The notes: a model not told the origin generated them from the letters alone. Shown: positions 44,401 to 57,359, counted from the stretch's first letter. The stretch: DNA of 64,000 nucleotides from Asterella californica (GCA_036924285.1 JAYKYS010000004.1:14602001-14666000), one strand, 5' to 3'. Program-made: numbers and translations.

Positions 44401-44485
44401 TCCTGTGACTGTGATTCAGAAAGACTTGCAATGGACCGTCAGGGCAATATCCACTCTTTTCGGGGGATGGAAGAAAGATGGGTAG
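40838..44485 (+). CDS. CBM20 starch-binding domain protein, probably plastidial
   Basis: Five plus-strand exons give 371 codons plus stop: 40838-41104, 42790-42901, 43107-43267, 43617-44045 and 44339-44485. All introns are GT-AG and all phases match. Residues 1-89 are rich in Ala, Ser, Arg and Thr with almost no acidic residues early on, like a chloroplast transit peptide. Residues 90-126 are acidic. About residues 130-210 form a CBM20 domain: VKFLLQRECHFGQQFNVVGE, then LGEWDP, HAWSAEV and VKYKFVM. The Trp of LGEWDP and the Trp/Lys positions are the usual starch-contact residues. Residues 215-345 are acidic and low complexity. The C-terminus has a Trp-rich amphipathic helix (LQWTVRAISTLFGGWKK). 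No catalytic domain is present, so it likely acts as a starch-associated scaffold or regulator. A 24-nt alternative exon may exist at 41451-41474. I am sure of the domain, less of exon 1. Confidence 0.88.
41395..41445 (+). repeat. (TC)n microsatellite in intron 1 of the CBM20 gene
   Basis: About 25 TC units are followed at once by TTGCAG, so the repeat doubles as a pyrimidine tract before a potential splice acceptor at 41450. An in-phase 24-nt exon (41451-41474) ending before GTAGAT could follow. Confidence 0.88.
42240..42279. repeat. 15-bp perfect hairpin in intron 1 of the CBM20 gene
   Basis: Arms 42240-42254 (CGGCGACCTGTTCTC) and 42265-42279 with a 10-nt loop. Confidence 0.88.
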
Positions 44486-47400
44486 AATGTCCGACGGTGG
44501 TACTAGTGTCTAGTCCTCAGAAGGCCTAAAGTCGACCCGTTTTTGGAGGTGTAACTTACATTCACAAACATATCGCCTAGCGTGAGAGATGAAGCCTGAT
44601 TAGCTTCAAGGCCTACTTGGACTGTGTACAGATCGCGCGCTCGGTCACCCTTCTTGAAGCAACAGTTGGTAATTAGGGTGACTTTATGTACATTAGTCAG
44701 ACAGGAATCGGCGCGAGATAAGTGTATTTGTTCACATCCGGCGTTTTTCATATTTTTGGAAGTGGTTTCAACCACAGGTGGCTAGTACGGTGAAGTTTAC
44801 TTTATCTAGGCTCAGAGTAGTCCTTGGACGGGCCTATGTATCTTACGGGGGGTATTGTGGCAATAACATCTCACGAAATTGGATGACTACAAGCTCCGCG
44901 CTGCAAGCAAGCGAGTACAAGCTTTGGTGTGGTTAAGCTGAGTGACAAATGTGGGCCGCTGAGGGTCTGAGAATCCTGGCTTCATTTGTACACTCCCCCA
45001 AAACATTCCTTACGTGTAACGCTTGCAGTATATGGTTTGTTCTAAGTTCCATCTCTTTGGTGCTTGTCTCCTGCTTTCCGTTTGTTTCAACTAACGAGGG
45101 ACTGTGACAAGTGATCATGCAAGTGGAAGTGCACGATATGTGTAATCGTGGAACTCGGAAAAGGTGAACGCATACGCTAGATACATTATCTAACCCTGCG
45201 GTAGACAAACGTCAAGGAGGGAGTATTCTGTCCGAAAGTACACACTGAAAAAGCGTGTGTAAAATTCTTCAAGTTCATTACATGATATGTAAACAGAAGT
45301 GAACGAGCACCTTACAGTACATTAACGTTAGATTAGCATCGGAGCAATTTTTCTTCCACTGCGAGTCGCCTATCAGGAGAGGCGGATAGGCGGATAGTCG
45401 CCTATCAGGATAGGATTGAGTAGTCGCCTTCCACTGATAGGCGACTATCCGCCTAGCAGCAGGATAGTATTCTCTTTCTAAAATACTAGACGGTAAATCC
45501 GTTCTAACTGCTCATTTAACAACATAAAGATGGAATCGGTCTAAAAACCGAGCTCAATTTGATTCAATTCCAATCGATAAAGCTTCCTTTTTCTTGCTGC
45601 ATGTTGCATTCTCTACAGTCTATGGATAAATGTTACATGGTTAAGTGTTAATAATTTTATGATTGTTATAATATTGGTTACTCTGTAAAGCAGATACTCG
45701 CAAACCTGTTGTCTAGTTAATTATTCTGTTTCTTTGTTATACACCTGGATATATGTTATTTTACTAGACAGATTTATAATTGACAATAATTACTGTATAG
45801 AATATAATAAATTGTTCACACGGTTTACAATACTTTAGTTATACTTTTCAGTACTTAGCAGAGACTTACATTAATCGATATCGGCGTAAATCGAGGGTTT
45901 AGATCAGTCTTCTGAGGATACTAAAGAGAAATCCTGATCAGCGAAATCAGACTTATGATAACAGAAATCAAAAAATGTTTCCTTCTCCCTTATCCAAAGT
46001 GACATTCTTGCTTTTCTAGTCAAAAGCTTAATATTGTATCATGTAATAATCAAATTTCCAATTAAAGACATCCTTACTCATCACTCATATGCAAATAGTA
46101 TATTCTATGTTTTTCTTGTTTTTATGTATTTTATTATATTTATTGTTTATGTATTATAACATATAAATTATAAATTATTTAATCATTATAACACTTAGCT
46201 GGTTACGATGTTATCATATTACTTCTCTGTAACTGTTCAGATATTACTCTGGAGCTCTAACATTTATCCAAGTTCCACTCTCATACATGGAAGAGCCTTG
46301 GTCATACAGACAAGTGATCTAGACAAGGACAAGTCAAATTTCTCTTGCAATGAAGGAGAAGAAACTGTAGTATTTCAGAATGATTATCTGCTTTCAACCT
46401 ATATCTTTTCTGAAGAATAAACTTTATAATGAGATAGGAGTTGTTCAAATTCAAAGTAGGTAAAAATATCAATTTCCGTTCAATTGATTTTATTACATAT
46501 TAGTTTAAAGAATAATACATAAGATCATTCATCTCAAAAATGATCATGACATTTCTACATTATAGTTGATTATAGTTATATACTCGTGTTGAACATCGAT
46601 ACATCAAAATCCTTTGTTACCACGAGAGTATGCAATTCAGTGAACATCATCCATCTCATCATACATTCAGACATACAAATCGAGTACTCAAGTTTCTCTC
46701 AAAATTGTAAATCTTTTTTATACAATTTCTCTCTATATAATTGATTGATAGATCGACAAATCTTATCCTCAGATGTAAAATTTGTTACATACTAATCGAG
46801 TAGCAACACACTAGCATACCATTAGAACACAATCAATAATTGCTTAACGGTTAATTGTAGAATGTATTAGGACTCTATCTGTAATGACTAATCCGGTTCA
46901 GTTACAATTCTAGAATAAATACTACTTGGTACAATTTCAGAACAAAACCAAGATGATAATCCGTATGATCCGGTCGACCTTTCATATACTACTTTAATGT
47001 CTTCCGGGTGATACCTCTAGATTAATCTCTAAATTGCAAGTGAAACTGAAGGTACCAATAGTATATGTTAAAATATATATGAATATAATTCAGATTATCA
47101 TCTAGGTAAGAATAATCACACAAACCTCATCAGTTTTCTATCGTTCATCTTGTCAACAATTCAAAATGGATTAGTGCTTTTTTACTCAAAATTGAATCTC
47201 GAGAGTCACTTCTTCTAATCTGTCAAAAGTATATTCGATTTTTATCTAAATGAATTTCATTTTAATGAATTAAAATTATATTATTTTGGATTTTAAACAT
47301 ATTGTATTTTAAAAAGTCATAAAGTTATATTCATAGTCTTTTTTAACTCAACACCAACAATAAAAAATAATAGTCATTATTTTATTCAAATGATATTTTA

Positions 47401-49800
47401 AAGTTATATTAAAATAATCTAGAAATAACCCTTTTCACTTCCACGTAGTTACAACATTATAATATATCACATGAGTGACCCTCGAGGATTGAATGCGAAA
47501 GCTCCTTTCAATCTTTGGGAGTAAAGATTGATATTCATTGCTTTATTATCCAAATTTTAATCTCTTTAGAGAATTCAAGTTTACGAAAAGCCCTCCACAA
47601 ATATCCATAGGCACGCATTAATGTTAATAATGCATGAGTCAACCTCCAATCTGACTGCACTTTAACCCATCCAATGATTACATGTGCTCCGGTAAACCTA
47701 GTATATCTTATTTTTCGGGTTGCCTTCATAAAACTGAAAGTTGTAAGTGTTATGCAAAATTTTATTATGGTAATTTCATCTCAAATTTAATCTGTGAATT
47801 AAAGAATCAAATTAAAGCTATTCACTAGCTTTATAAGTTATGATTCATCTCAAAACTAATAAAGTAGAATTGACAAAGAAATATCAAAATAAATTTTTTG
47901 GGTTTTTTTGGAGCAAAAGAGAATCTTTTCCAGACTCAAAGAACATTATGAGGAAAAATGAATACTTTTATACTCATACTCGAGGTTTAACCGAACTGTT
48001 TCTTGAAAATTCAGTTTAAGCCAATTCGGTCCACAAATGATTCAGTTCATTGCTTTGGAAATGGTTTGGAAATTTACAGTTTTCTCTTTCAAATAAATTG
48101 TCTTTAAAAGGTCCTTAAATGATTTGGTTCTATAATTTCAAGAGAAATATAATGTAATGTAGTTATTAACATTCTTTTTAGTACACATGAGCACTAGATT
48201 CTCGATTATAAGTTTGATATTCCAACATCATGTCAATAACGTTTGATCACAAAATCCGAAAATCATTCATAAGAACTCATTGAGAATAGGGTTCAAGAAT
48301 TTTGAAATATATTTGATTTATACACTATTGGTTCAGTTCAAGCTTTAAACAAGTGTTTCGATGTAGAGGTTTTGGATTCTTCAATGGTTTGGTTCAGAAC
48401 TTTCAGAACGATTCGATCTTGTTTGAAACTGAACCAGGCCGAATGTTACATTACGGTCTGTCGGCAAATTACCAAAAATAATGAAAATAAACCGCAGGTA
48501 GAGACAGAAGAAGACTACTATTTCTTCGACAAGGATTTTTTCTTTTAACTCTGACTCCCAAATGATCCTCTATTACATCAGGATTGAACATGATCCATGA
48601 TATCATTTGGTGCATATAAAAGCACATGCGCGATATGAATTACTCCTTCAAAGCCATAGCATGCCATGTGCTCTTTTCTGGTCGTATATATTGGCATATA
48701 TATATATAAGTAAATGTTGGAAATTATGGGTGTTAAATGTTGAAAACTAATTTCCGCATCTTATGGAAGCTTCCAATTCTCAGGCTGACCAGCGTGGAAC
48801 TCCAAACTTAAATTACAACAAGTGTGAGACAGTAGGTTCTTTTAGCATTTTTCAAGTCATCTGATTTCCATGAAACCTAAATTCCTTACCGGAGTAATTT
48901 CTGTCTGTTATTTTCCTCATTAAGAAATCAGCAAAATCTGTCGGAGGAAAATACAAAATAATAGTCCTTATTTTCAGATAAAATGCTAAAAATTTCCGTA
49001 TATCTTATTATAAATTAATATTAATATTGTAAAAATTTTAATATAACTATTTAATATGTTCCAAACAACTATAATCAAATAGTTATAATTATACTCAAGT
49101 AAGCTACTTCAGAAAGCTAAAAAATGAAACAAAAAATTATTAGAATAATATTTAAAGTGATTTATTGAATAATATTATTTAAAGAAAATTTTATAAAAAT
49201 ATTTAGTTTGAAGTTTTTTAGTATTTATTTAACTTTCATCTCATATTAGAGTATTTAAAAAGCAGTTTCCGAATAAATTACAACTTATCCATGCACTATT
49301 AACCCCTCTTTTACACTAGGTCAGATATTCGATTTCTTCGGCCAACTCAAGGAGAATTCTCCCCATTGAGTTAACTTGAAACTGTTCTTGGTTAAAACGA
49401 GTAGAGGGTTAGTGTTGCAGCGCGCTGCTTCCGGGTAGACCGGACCTCTGATGTACGATGAAAAGAATTCTTGCTTCCGGTCAGTTTAATGAGGTAGCAT
49501 CAAGGCAATCAATACAACTTAGTCACAGCTAAAACCGTCGAACTCACATATAATAACAGCTTTACTATGCCTAGGAGTACACACAAACACACATGGTAGA
49601 AGTCAATATACATCCGAAGCGGCTCAAACGGAAGTTGGGGGAAGATGACAACCGGGCGTCCAGAGGGCAAAAATACGTAACGGCAATTGGACGTTGGAGA
49701 AGAAGAGGGCTGACTTCATTGATTGTTGGCTCTGCAATCAAATTTTAATATTGTTCGAGTTGTAAGGCGGTGCGTTGGGAAGGCGGGCTGTAAGCTGATA
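44486..49800. other. 3' flank of the CBM20 gene, then AT-rich intergenic DNA
   Basis: From 44486 to about 45300 the sequence may hold the CBM20 gene's 3' untranslated region. From 45.5 to 49.4 kb it is very AT-rich, with long A/T runs around 46.1, 47.3 and 49.0 kb. No coding frame over about 70 codons has a recognisable motif and no RNA gene was found. One perfect hairpin is listed separately. Confidence 0.45.
45389..45453. repeat. 20-bp perfect hairpin
   Basis: Arms 45389-45408 and 45434-45453 (GGCGGATAGTCGCCTATCAG and its complement). Extra copies of the CGCCTATCAGGA and GGCGGATAG words lie just to the left, so the region is a small cluster of inverted and direct repeats. Confidence 0.88.
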
Positions 49801-50863
49801 GGGTAGGCGGCGGAGACTAATTTCACTGCGCGCGAGTGGAGTGGAATGGAGCGAGTTTGGACTCGAGCGAGTCGTGATGGCTGTAGGGATCGGGGCTGCG
49901 GCGGAGACCGATTTCACTGCGCGCAGTCGAGGCTGCGTACTTGGAGTGCTCTGTGCGGGGTTCTGCTTTCTCGTCTTTGTTCTCATTTTCTACGACTTTC
50001 TTTCTGCGGATCTTGAATTAGGTAGCCGGTTTTCTCGTTGTGAATTTGCGACTTCTGCTGTGGTAGGTTGCGGGATTGGTAAGTGGTTGGTCGAGTTTGT
50101 CGGTCGTGGTTTCTGAGAGGCACGCAGGTTTCCGTCATTGTTGTTTCGCTCATCCGTGTTGGTCGAGATTGCTCGTTAGGCATGACAAGAACGCGATGGA
50201 GCAGAGTGGGCCTGCACGACGATACAATATGACGGCATTCTCAGATTCTTTGGGCGTCAAGATAAATTTTCAAACATTGTGTGCTTTTATCGAGGTGTCT
50301 CTCTCGCAGTCGTATGGAAGAGTCGGAAGAGGAAGGCACTCAGGTGGAGGATGTTGAGCCCTCTCCTCCTGAGAGTTGCGATACACTAGAACCATCCCAA
50401 ACTTTTTTCTGCTTGCGGTTCTCTGCTTTAGTTCCCCGTTTTCTTTATCTGTCTGCAACAAAACCGATGATATCTTTCACGGAGGATACAGTTTAGCTAA
50501 CTCGCAGATATATTTTTCTGGATTTGGTTTCTGCACGAGAAATCGTGTCTTTTCTGTTAAAGTTCGACTACGTGAGGGTTACAAGAACTTGTAGTCCGTG
50601 TGATTTACACTCTTTTCCACTACGGTGGCTTGCTGGCTCTTATAGGTTCTTCTCATATTCGTCTGATAACCTGTCGTTGTACCTGCAAGATCGGAGGTTT
50701 CGCATGTTTTCCTACCCTGCCTTCTTTAACCTTCCTGACGGCGGATTAGTATCTACTGTTTCCTCCTTGTATATGACATACCCGCTGCCTTGTGTGTGTT
50801 CTCTTCTGGATCCTTTTGAGTTGAGCTTTGTCTGTTATCACTTTCCGTCCTTGTCCCGAGACG
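49801..50863. other. Region upstream of the HUH-endonuclease relic; unassigned frames
   Basis: GC content rises here. A plus-strand frame at about 50281-50496 starts with an acidic segment (MEESEEEGTQVEDVEPSPPE) and could be the N-terminal part of the element gene that follows. No splice chain connects it convincingly. A short word (TTTCACTGCGCGC) is repeated at about 49823 and 49912. Confidence 0.3.
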
Positions 50864-51640
50864 ATGTCTTTGAGGAGGGAGACAAGAGCGAAGAGGCCGA
50901 GCCTCGAAGCGTCTGTGATAGTTTGCCGAACCGGGACTGACCTCGAGATATCGTTGTTTTGTTTGCTGTCTGAGTTTCTTCATGCTCAATGCTTGTCAGG
51001 AGTATTTTCGGTCGAACATGGAGGTAGCCTCCTCCACTTACACTTCCAGGGGGTGATTTGCATGTACGCGAAGTCATGTATTGACATCAAGAAGCGAGTA
51101 CTGCGGGCGCTTGGGTGGGAAGTGAACAAACCGGTTGATGGAGAGGTCTGTGTGAAGTGTGTTGTCGAAGAAGGGACTACACACGTTTGTTGGAATGGTG
51201 GGCTACTGTCTTAAAGACGATCAGGAGTCGCATCACATAGCCGCAATGAAGCACATCAGCGAGTCAATCATTGCCGACGAGAATGAGCTTTTCATGTTAC
51301 TTGGCACAGCAGATACCAAAAATCGAGTAGAACTCACATATTTCAATATACTCCAGCGGGCTCTTCAATTTAACAGGTATAAGAGCCCTCATCCCTTATC
51401 AACAACGTTTGCGCGTTGTTTGCGAGCAATGCTTATGTCAGGGAAATATATGCCATCTCCCAGGTGGCTTCTATAGCACGGTATCCAGAAGAAGCGCATC
51501 GATGCACTATGGAGTTCTCTTGTTAGTCCTCGGGACGTTATTCCCGAGGACGTGGATGAGATTTTCTTTTACAGGGACAATCAACGCTGCCCAAAGTGCA
51601 GTACCAGGTACTACCAGCACGGAGAAACAAAGGCGATGAA
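50864..51640 (+). pseudogene. HUH-endonuclease (Rep/Replitron-like) relic
   Basis: HUH endonucleases nick single-stranded DNA with a Tyr and use a His-hydrophobic-His metal site. From ATG 50864 the frame reads CRTGTDLEISLF, then SGVFSVEHGG and LLHLHFQGVI, with the HUH motif (HLH) at 51035-51043. It stops at 51212. In the next frame, overlapping by a few bases, FVGMVGYCLKDDQESHH carries the presumed catalytic Tyr (51204-51206) with Lys three residues on. This frame continues through KNRVELTYFNILQRA and LMSGKYMPSPRW to a TAG at 51474, beyond which the same frame runs on to a CPKC pair at 51588. The break at about 51175-51190 lies in an ACACAC run and fits a 2-bp loss. Motif order matches rolling-circle Rep proteins and the Replitron transposon family. 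No helicase was seen. Confidence 0.72.
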
Positions 51641-51939
51641 GAAACGGAGGCAGCAGGAGCAGCAGCTGAACCAGACGTTGGAGGCGAACCAGACGTTGGA
51701 GCTCGAGACGAACAACCGCTGCCAGATTACATACCACTTGCTGCTGCCTTCTTACGATCCACTAGCTCAGATAGATGCTTCCGCATCGAAGTTTATGTGT
51801 TACAATATGCAGTTGAGCTCTACGCTGTGTATATCTTTCAGTCGCAATTCAGCTGTGCAGTGTATATATCGTCGAGTGTTCTGTCATTGGGACGGTGAGC
51901 TTAGAGTTCCCCATAGCAGTGTATGCCCAGAGCTTAAAG
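51641..51939 (+). other. Possible 3' part of the HUH-element gene
   Basis: Two frames are open here: one Gln/Glu-rich continuation of the relic frame, and one shifted frame with an acidic, Ala/Gly-rich segment (AEPDVGGEPDVGARDEQPLP). Either could be the original tail. An 18-bp duplication (AACCAGACGTTGGAG and onward) near 51670-51705 creates the repeated phrase. Confidence 0.35.
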
Positions 51940-52083
51940 ATTTTCGCTATGCTGCCGGCTTAGCCTGCCGCACGGTACATTGATTATTGGCTTTTGGTCG
52001 TATGTGTTTATTGCTGGCTTAGCCTTACAGGTTTTGGCTATACTGCCGGCTTAGCCTGCCGCACGGTACACTGATTATTGATT
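51940..52083. repeat. Spaced direct repeat downstream of the HUH relic
   Basis: A segment of about 45 bp containing GCCGGCTTAGCCTGCCGCAC followed by GGTACATTGATTATTG occurs at about 51946-51990 and again at about 52037-52081. A shorter partial copy (TGCTGGCTTAGCCTTA) lies between. Confidence 0.82.
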
Positions 52084-55000
52084 TCACAGATATGCCTTCT
52101 GGCTTATGGCCGTACGTGACTCGGCTTTATTATTTCTCGGAGTTCAATAATATGAGTTGAATATTTTTGCAAACTTCCAGCGTCCCTTCTACACTGGTTG
52201 ATATATGTCTTCGTCCCACTGCTTACGCGAGAAGATACGTCCCTGTGTAGTATCAGACGCAGGGAAGAAAACCGACAGACGACACCGTCGCAAGCCATCG
52301 GCGGACGTCTAAAAATTTTACACTAGACCGATAATAATTAAGGCACTTTGAAACTTCCACAAGGTGAATATACCTGGTCGTAAAAAAGTTGCAGAAGTCA
52401 TTCTACTTCTGCAAAACTCCTACTTGGGGAGTAGCCACCCGAATTACCTATCGGCCCCTCAAAGGACAACCTATATCTCCCTGGATGACCTGGTCCACTC
52501 TTCTCTTCACCATGAGCTAAGTGTCTGGTGAAACCTTAACTCCACCCTCCGGTTGTCGATGAACTTGTAACTGCCGTCTCTTGCTTCGCTCTTTCATGTT
52601 ACACTAGTCGTAGTATTTGTGTCAAGAAGACCAACAATAGAATTTCGGATGTATAAAGAAAAATACATTAAATCTGTAGGTACTGATATGCAGGCGTGAG
52701 GGTTGTACCACCAATTAACCTAAGTCTAAACTCGATGACGCTAGCTGGCAACCCATACGAGATGGTGACTCCACAAAGTGATAGAGCAATTTTGGAGAAA
52801 TAAATCTTGGGGTTCCTATTTATCTGCATTTATGTTTTCGATAATTATATAAATATTACATAAGTATTATAGTATATTCTCTTAAAATTTCAATAAGCTT
52901 AATTTTTTTAATAATGAATAAATGTTAAATAACCCGGGAGTTACAAATATCTCCAGCGTCATGTAGATAATCCGCCATGTATACAACTGTCATTTCACGT
53001 GTGTGACTTTACAAAGTAATAGTTCTAATTATAGACTAACACACACTTATGTAAGTTATTGAATAGTTTCCTCAAATAGTTTTGAACCCAAGGAAGTATA
53101 AGGTAAGTAACAAAGAATGGTATAGATATAAGTTAACGTGGTGTGAGAAGTTAAAAGGATGTATACAACCAGATGTAGGCCCGATGGGCATGTGTACGGA
53201 AAAACACATTTCTAGGAATGGATCTCAGGCAAGTACAATTAGCATAACAGTTCTAATGCAAGGCAGTAAGGGAAAATACTATCTACTGCAGAGAAACTAA
53301 ACATGGATAATGATACTGAAAATACACATGAAGTTAAACGAATAACGAACAACCATTTGAACATTTTGTCCTCTTGTGAGTTATTTTCAAATAAATGTAT
53401 TTCAGACGAGTAATCAACTAACGAGTAAAATAAATGATGAATTGAACTCAACAAATTTGCCGTTTCAAGAGAGGATGCCTTATAATCGTATAGTACACTT
53501 TAAATCTTCTAGCAATATCTCAGGAAGCACGAGAATAATGCATGCAACATCACCAAGTCATCACGCATCAATTCTCTCAACTGGTCATCACGCATCAACA
53601 CAAATCCTGAATTTTGCCTCGACTACCGCGGTTGTCATGTACTTCCTTTTCTTTCCGTAGATCATGTTGGATGCCTATTATTGATTCACCTGGTTCTGGG
53701 TAGATGATAGTTAGCAATTTAGCATCAAGTACTATTTAGGTATCAGTTATTTATGGCATGGACCAGTGAAATTATATTTGTGTCTCATTGTCATTGGCTT
53801 TCTTTTTAACCACCTTTCTAAGGTTTTTTAATAACCTTAGAAAACATTTTTGGATAAATGAAGTCAAAACAAGGACCAATCCTTCGTTCTGAGAAGAAAA
53901 AGAGAGAATTTATTCCAGAAAAGGTGACAAAAGGGTTAAGTAATATATCAATGTCCGCAATAAATTAATGTTTATTTGGTAGTAACATATTGGACTTGTA
54001 CTTTCAGAAGCGCCTCAGTGTGGTTCTTGCTTTATGGGTTATGTCCCATTTTCTGCATTGCTCTACTCTATTAAGGTTTAACACTTACAAAAAGTTATTT
54101 GTTCATTTCAGTTTATTCTGATGACACAGAGTAAACATGGTACAAAATTGACATTAATTTATTCAGGAGACTTTCCGTGTAGGAGCCAATTGCAAAACCT
54201 AAACCTGTTGTGACCCGAATTAATTTCCATCCGGGGTTTTCTCTCTATTTTCTTAGTCTTTTTCCATACGATCTAAAGCAAAGGAAGTATACATATATCT
54301 CATCTCTTCTATCTTCAAATGGGAGAGGGGATAATGCATTACTTTATTACCTGAGTTTTGACCGGGAGTGTTGAGATAAAGAATGGTTAGATAATAAATC
54401 AATATTAGAATAAATTCATGACATTGTGTTGTACCAAGATACTAGACTATGTTTGGAAGTGTGTGTGGATCCACTTGTCGTATGGGTTATTTCCGTATTT
54501 CTCATAACTCTCGGTTTGCATAACATATAATGATTTTAGAAAGATGTATTTAATTTTAGATTATTTTAGTCTAGAATACATACATATAAAATTTATATAT
54601 TCTTCATTAACACAACCGAACCTTTTCTAAAACTAATATAGGATGCATATTCATAATGTTTATATTCCCATGATAATATATGGTACTCGTCGGTGTCTAT
54701 TAGGGGTGTCAAAGTTAAGAACTTTCTGAAAGATTCGAAAACCGTGGGAGTGATTACGACTTTGTCCAGACTTCGGTCAGTGTTTCATGCGGACACTTCC
54801 GGAGGTACCCGCAGGAAAGCACCGCAGGCTTTTCCTTAACGACTCTTCACTCGTTTCACTCGTCTTTTTTTGCAATGGATTCTCCACTGCTCTGAAATAA
54901 TTATCTTGAGCATATAAACTGAAAAAAATTAATGATAAAATCCTGATGTCTAGTCACAGACGCGATCCAGAATGAGTCGCGCTTATATACAAAGTTACAT

Positions 55001-56612
55001 GTGAAAATTTTATGACCAGTTATCTCTCCGTCATTGAAGAATATTTTCTCTGAACTTTGACACTCCTAATATTACTGCAAGATTTCTTTCCGCCTTACGC
55101 ACTTTTTCTCTTCCGTGAAGTTCTGTCCCTCTGCGGAGAGCCGAAAAGTTCTATGCAGTATTAGGGGGTCTAAAATCATACCCCGTCAGACTGAAAACGA
55201 GAATAGAGTTAGTAGAGGTAACTTGCTTATGTCATAATTGTATGAGAAAAAGACGTAAAATTTGTACTGAGTCTGTAAACGAGTTTACGTCTTTGAGAGT
55301 CTTTATAGTCTTTTTCAAAATATTGCGTAAACAGACAACTTGTCGTAAACTGTAACTGCCGAACTCGTCTGAAGAAATGGAGAGATACTTTGTTTCAGAA
55401 GAATCATCAACAAAGATATGGTATTCTATCGGATTTGTCTCCACTCTCTTCTTTGAGAAAGAGCAATATGCTATGTAGTTCACAGTCAATCCCCAGCACA
55501 ATCTGTAATGAGAAATTAAAAATAACATTCACCATCTACTCCAAAATCTCCAAACAAAGAAACTCAAAGAATGTCACTTTTTACTCAAACTAAACCTGTG
55601 ATAAACGCAGAGGATAACATACGTCCATCTATTCAGAACATAAAAAAGTCAAGAAAAACTAATTAAATTTGAAACAAAGAAAATATGCGCACCATCAACA
55701 TACTGCATTTGATGTTAAATAGAAGTGTTTAACCTACTAAACATTATAGCGTTATAATCAATTTTGACATAAATTTGTTACAAGTTACTTCTTGAAGTTC
55801 CATTTAACGTTTCCATTGGATTGCCGTGACGTGAATTGCGACAACCTACCTCCTGAGTTACGACTCAAGTTTGAGATCCGCTATATTTCGGTTGATAAAA
55901 TTATTGTGACCGGCCTTCACATGTGAACTATATCTACCATGACGCCGCCCAAGAGTTTCGCGTGGGCCGGTCGACTTGGCCGGAGGAACACTCTGCAGGA
56001 CCCTCTCCAGGGACCACGATGTGAATCGCTCAACACTCGACACACTTCGCGCACGTGGACCTTCACTTTTCCTTATTCAGTTACTGTCGGTAGATTCGGT
56101 ACAGTACTTTGTCTTTGGACTTTCGCAGTCGTCTTCCGGTGAGTGCGCCGTCGCTTCAGTTTGGTTTCCCGTGAGGCGGAACTCTTTCTGGTATTTCTGC
56201 CAAAGTACCAATGCAGATGTCATTACTGTAGTTGATTTGTTTTTTCGACTTGCTTTTCCCGCATGACTTTACTTCTACACGGATAACACAACTTCCTGTT
56301 GACGAAGGTGTGTGTAAATCATAAAGGATACTAGAAATATAAATTCTCTCTTCTTTTGTGTATTTTGGAGTGTCTTTATTTATGATACACCATCCACAAG
56401 AAAAATAACTGATAAACTATAATTAAATTAATAAATTATGATTTTTATATATTAATTTGATAAAATATGACGATCGTGATCGTAGCTTATCAATCCTAAA
56501 GATCCACTCCCTCGGGGAATCACGGAAGAACCGAAACCAATCCTTCCGTGACTTGTGCTATACCTACAGGATTCTGGAAATATAAAGTATTTTTTTCTTC
56601 ATATTTTTGGCA
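52084..56612. other. AT-rich intergenic DNA; no gene recognised
   Basis: Frames are short and lack motifs on both strands. A short inverted repeat around 53818-53845 (CTAAGGTTTTTTAATAACCTTAG) is the only structure noticed. Confidence 0.4.
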
Positions 56613-57359
56613 GGAAATGGCTTGATCACACCCCAGTACGATCTCTGCGCTTGATCATACCCCTCTTAATGTTTGGTTGCTTGATCACACCCCCAACCTG
56701 CCATTTCCAGTCCTGCCGGTATCCGCGCCATGTAGATCAGGCCATGTCACTGCCAACACGGCATGTGCATAGACATAAAGAGCGAAACATGACACTGCAC
56801 CGCAGGCCTGTTTCGCCCTGCAATGCAGCGAAACGTGTTTCGTCTCCGGTTCAGCATTAGGTCCATCACGATTCAACATTAGATCGCAGTTGTTAATATA
56901 TTGCCAGGGCCTCCCAGAAACCATGACGAAGATAAATTCACTAGCGATTCAACATCAGGTCGCAGAGAATACAAACAGGGCCTCTCAGAAACCATGGCGG
57001 AGATAAAATTCGAGAGCAACTGCGGTCCAGTACTGCGCTTCTGTCAGTACCTTGTTTCGAGAGAATGAGCTTTGACGGGTTAGACTATTCTGAAATCTGC
57101 AAGAAACAATTCAGAATCACAAGCTGAAACGCCTCGAGCCCCAGAAACTCTTCTCGGTGCGGAGAATGAACGAGATCCCAAGCAGTCGCGGTCCACGTCG
57201 TCAGCAAGAGAGAAATCCAGGCTGGCAGTGTAGAGTGACATGGTTTGATCTACCGGTAGGACGGACGATGGCAGGTTGGGGGTATGATCAAGCAACCAAA
57301 CGTTAAGAGGGGTATGATCAAGCGCAGCGATCGTACTGGGGTGTGATCAAGCCATTTCC
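56613..57359. mobile_element. 747-bp non-autonomous element with long terminal inverted repeats
   Basis: The first 92 bp (56613-56704) and last 92 bp (57268-57359) are inverted copies with few differences, and weaker similarity extends inward to about 140 bp. Each terminus contains three copies of TTGATCAyACCCC about 30 bp apart. The interior holds two copies of a roughly 70-bp unit (56870-56940 and 56945-57012) containing CGATTCAACAT and CAGAAACCATG. No protein is encoded. This is the structure of a foldback/MITE-like DNA transposon moved in trans. I could not fix a target duplication, so the superfamily is open. Confidence 0.8.

Noticed and set aside
49841..50116. Plus-strand frame with a hydrophobic segment as a membrane protein gene
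   Set aside because: No conserved motif and no splice-consistent extension; it may be part of the HUH element but this cannot be shown.
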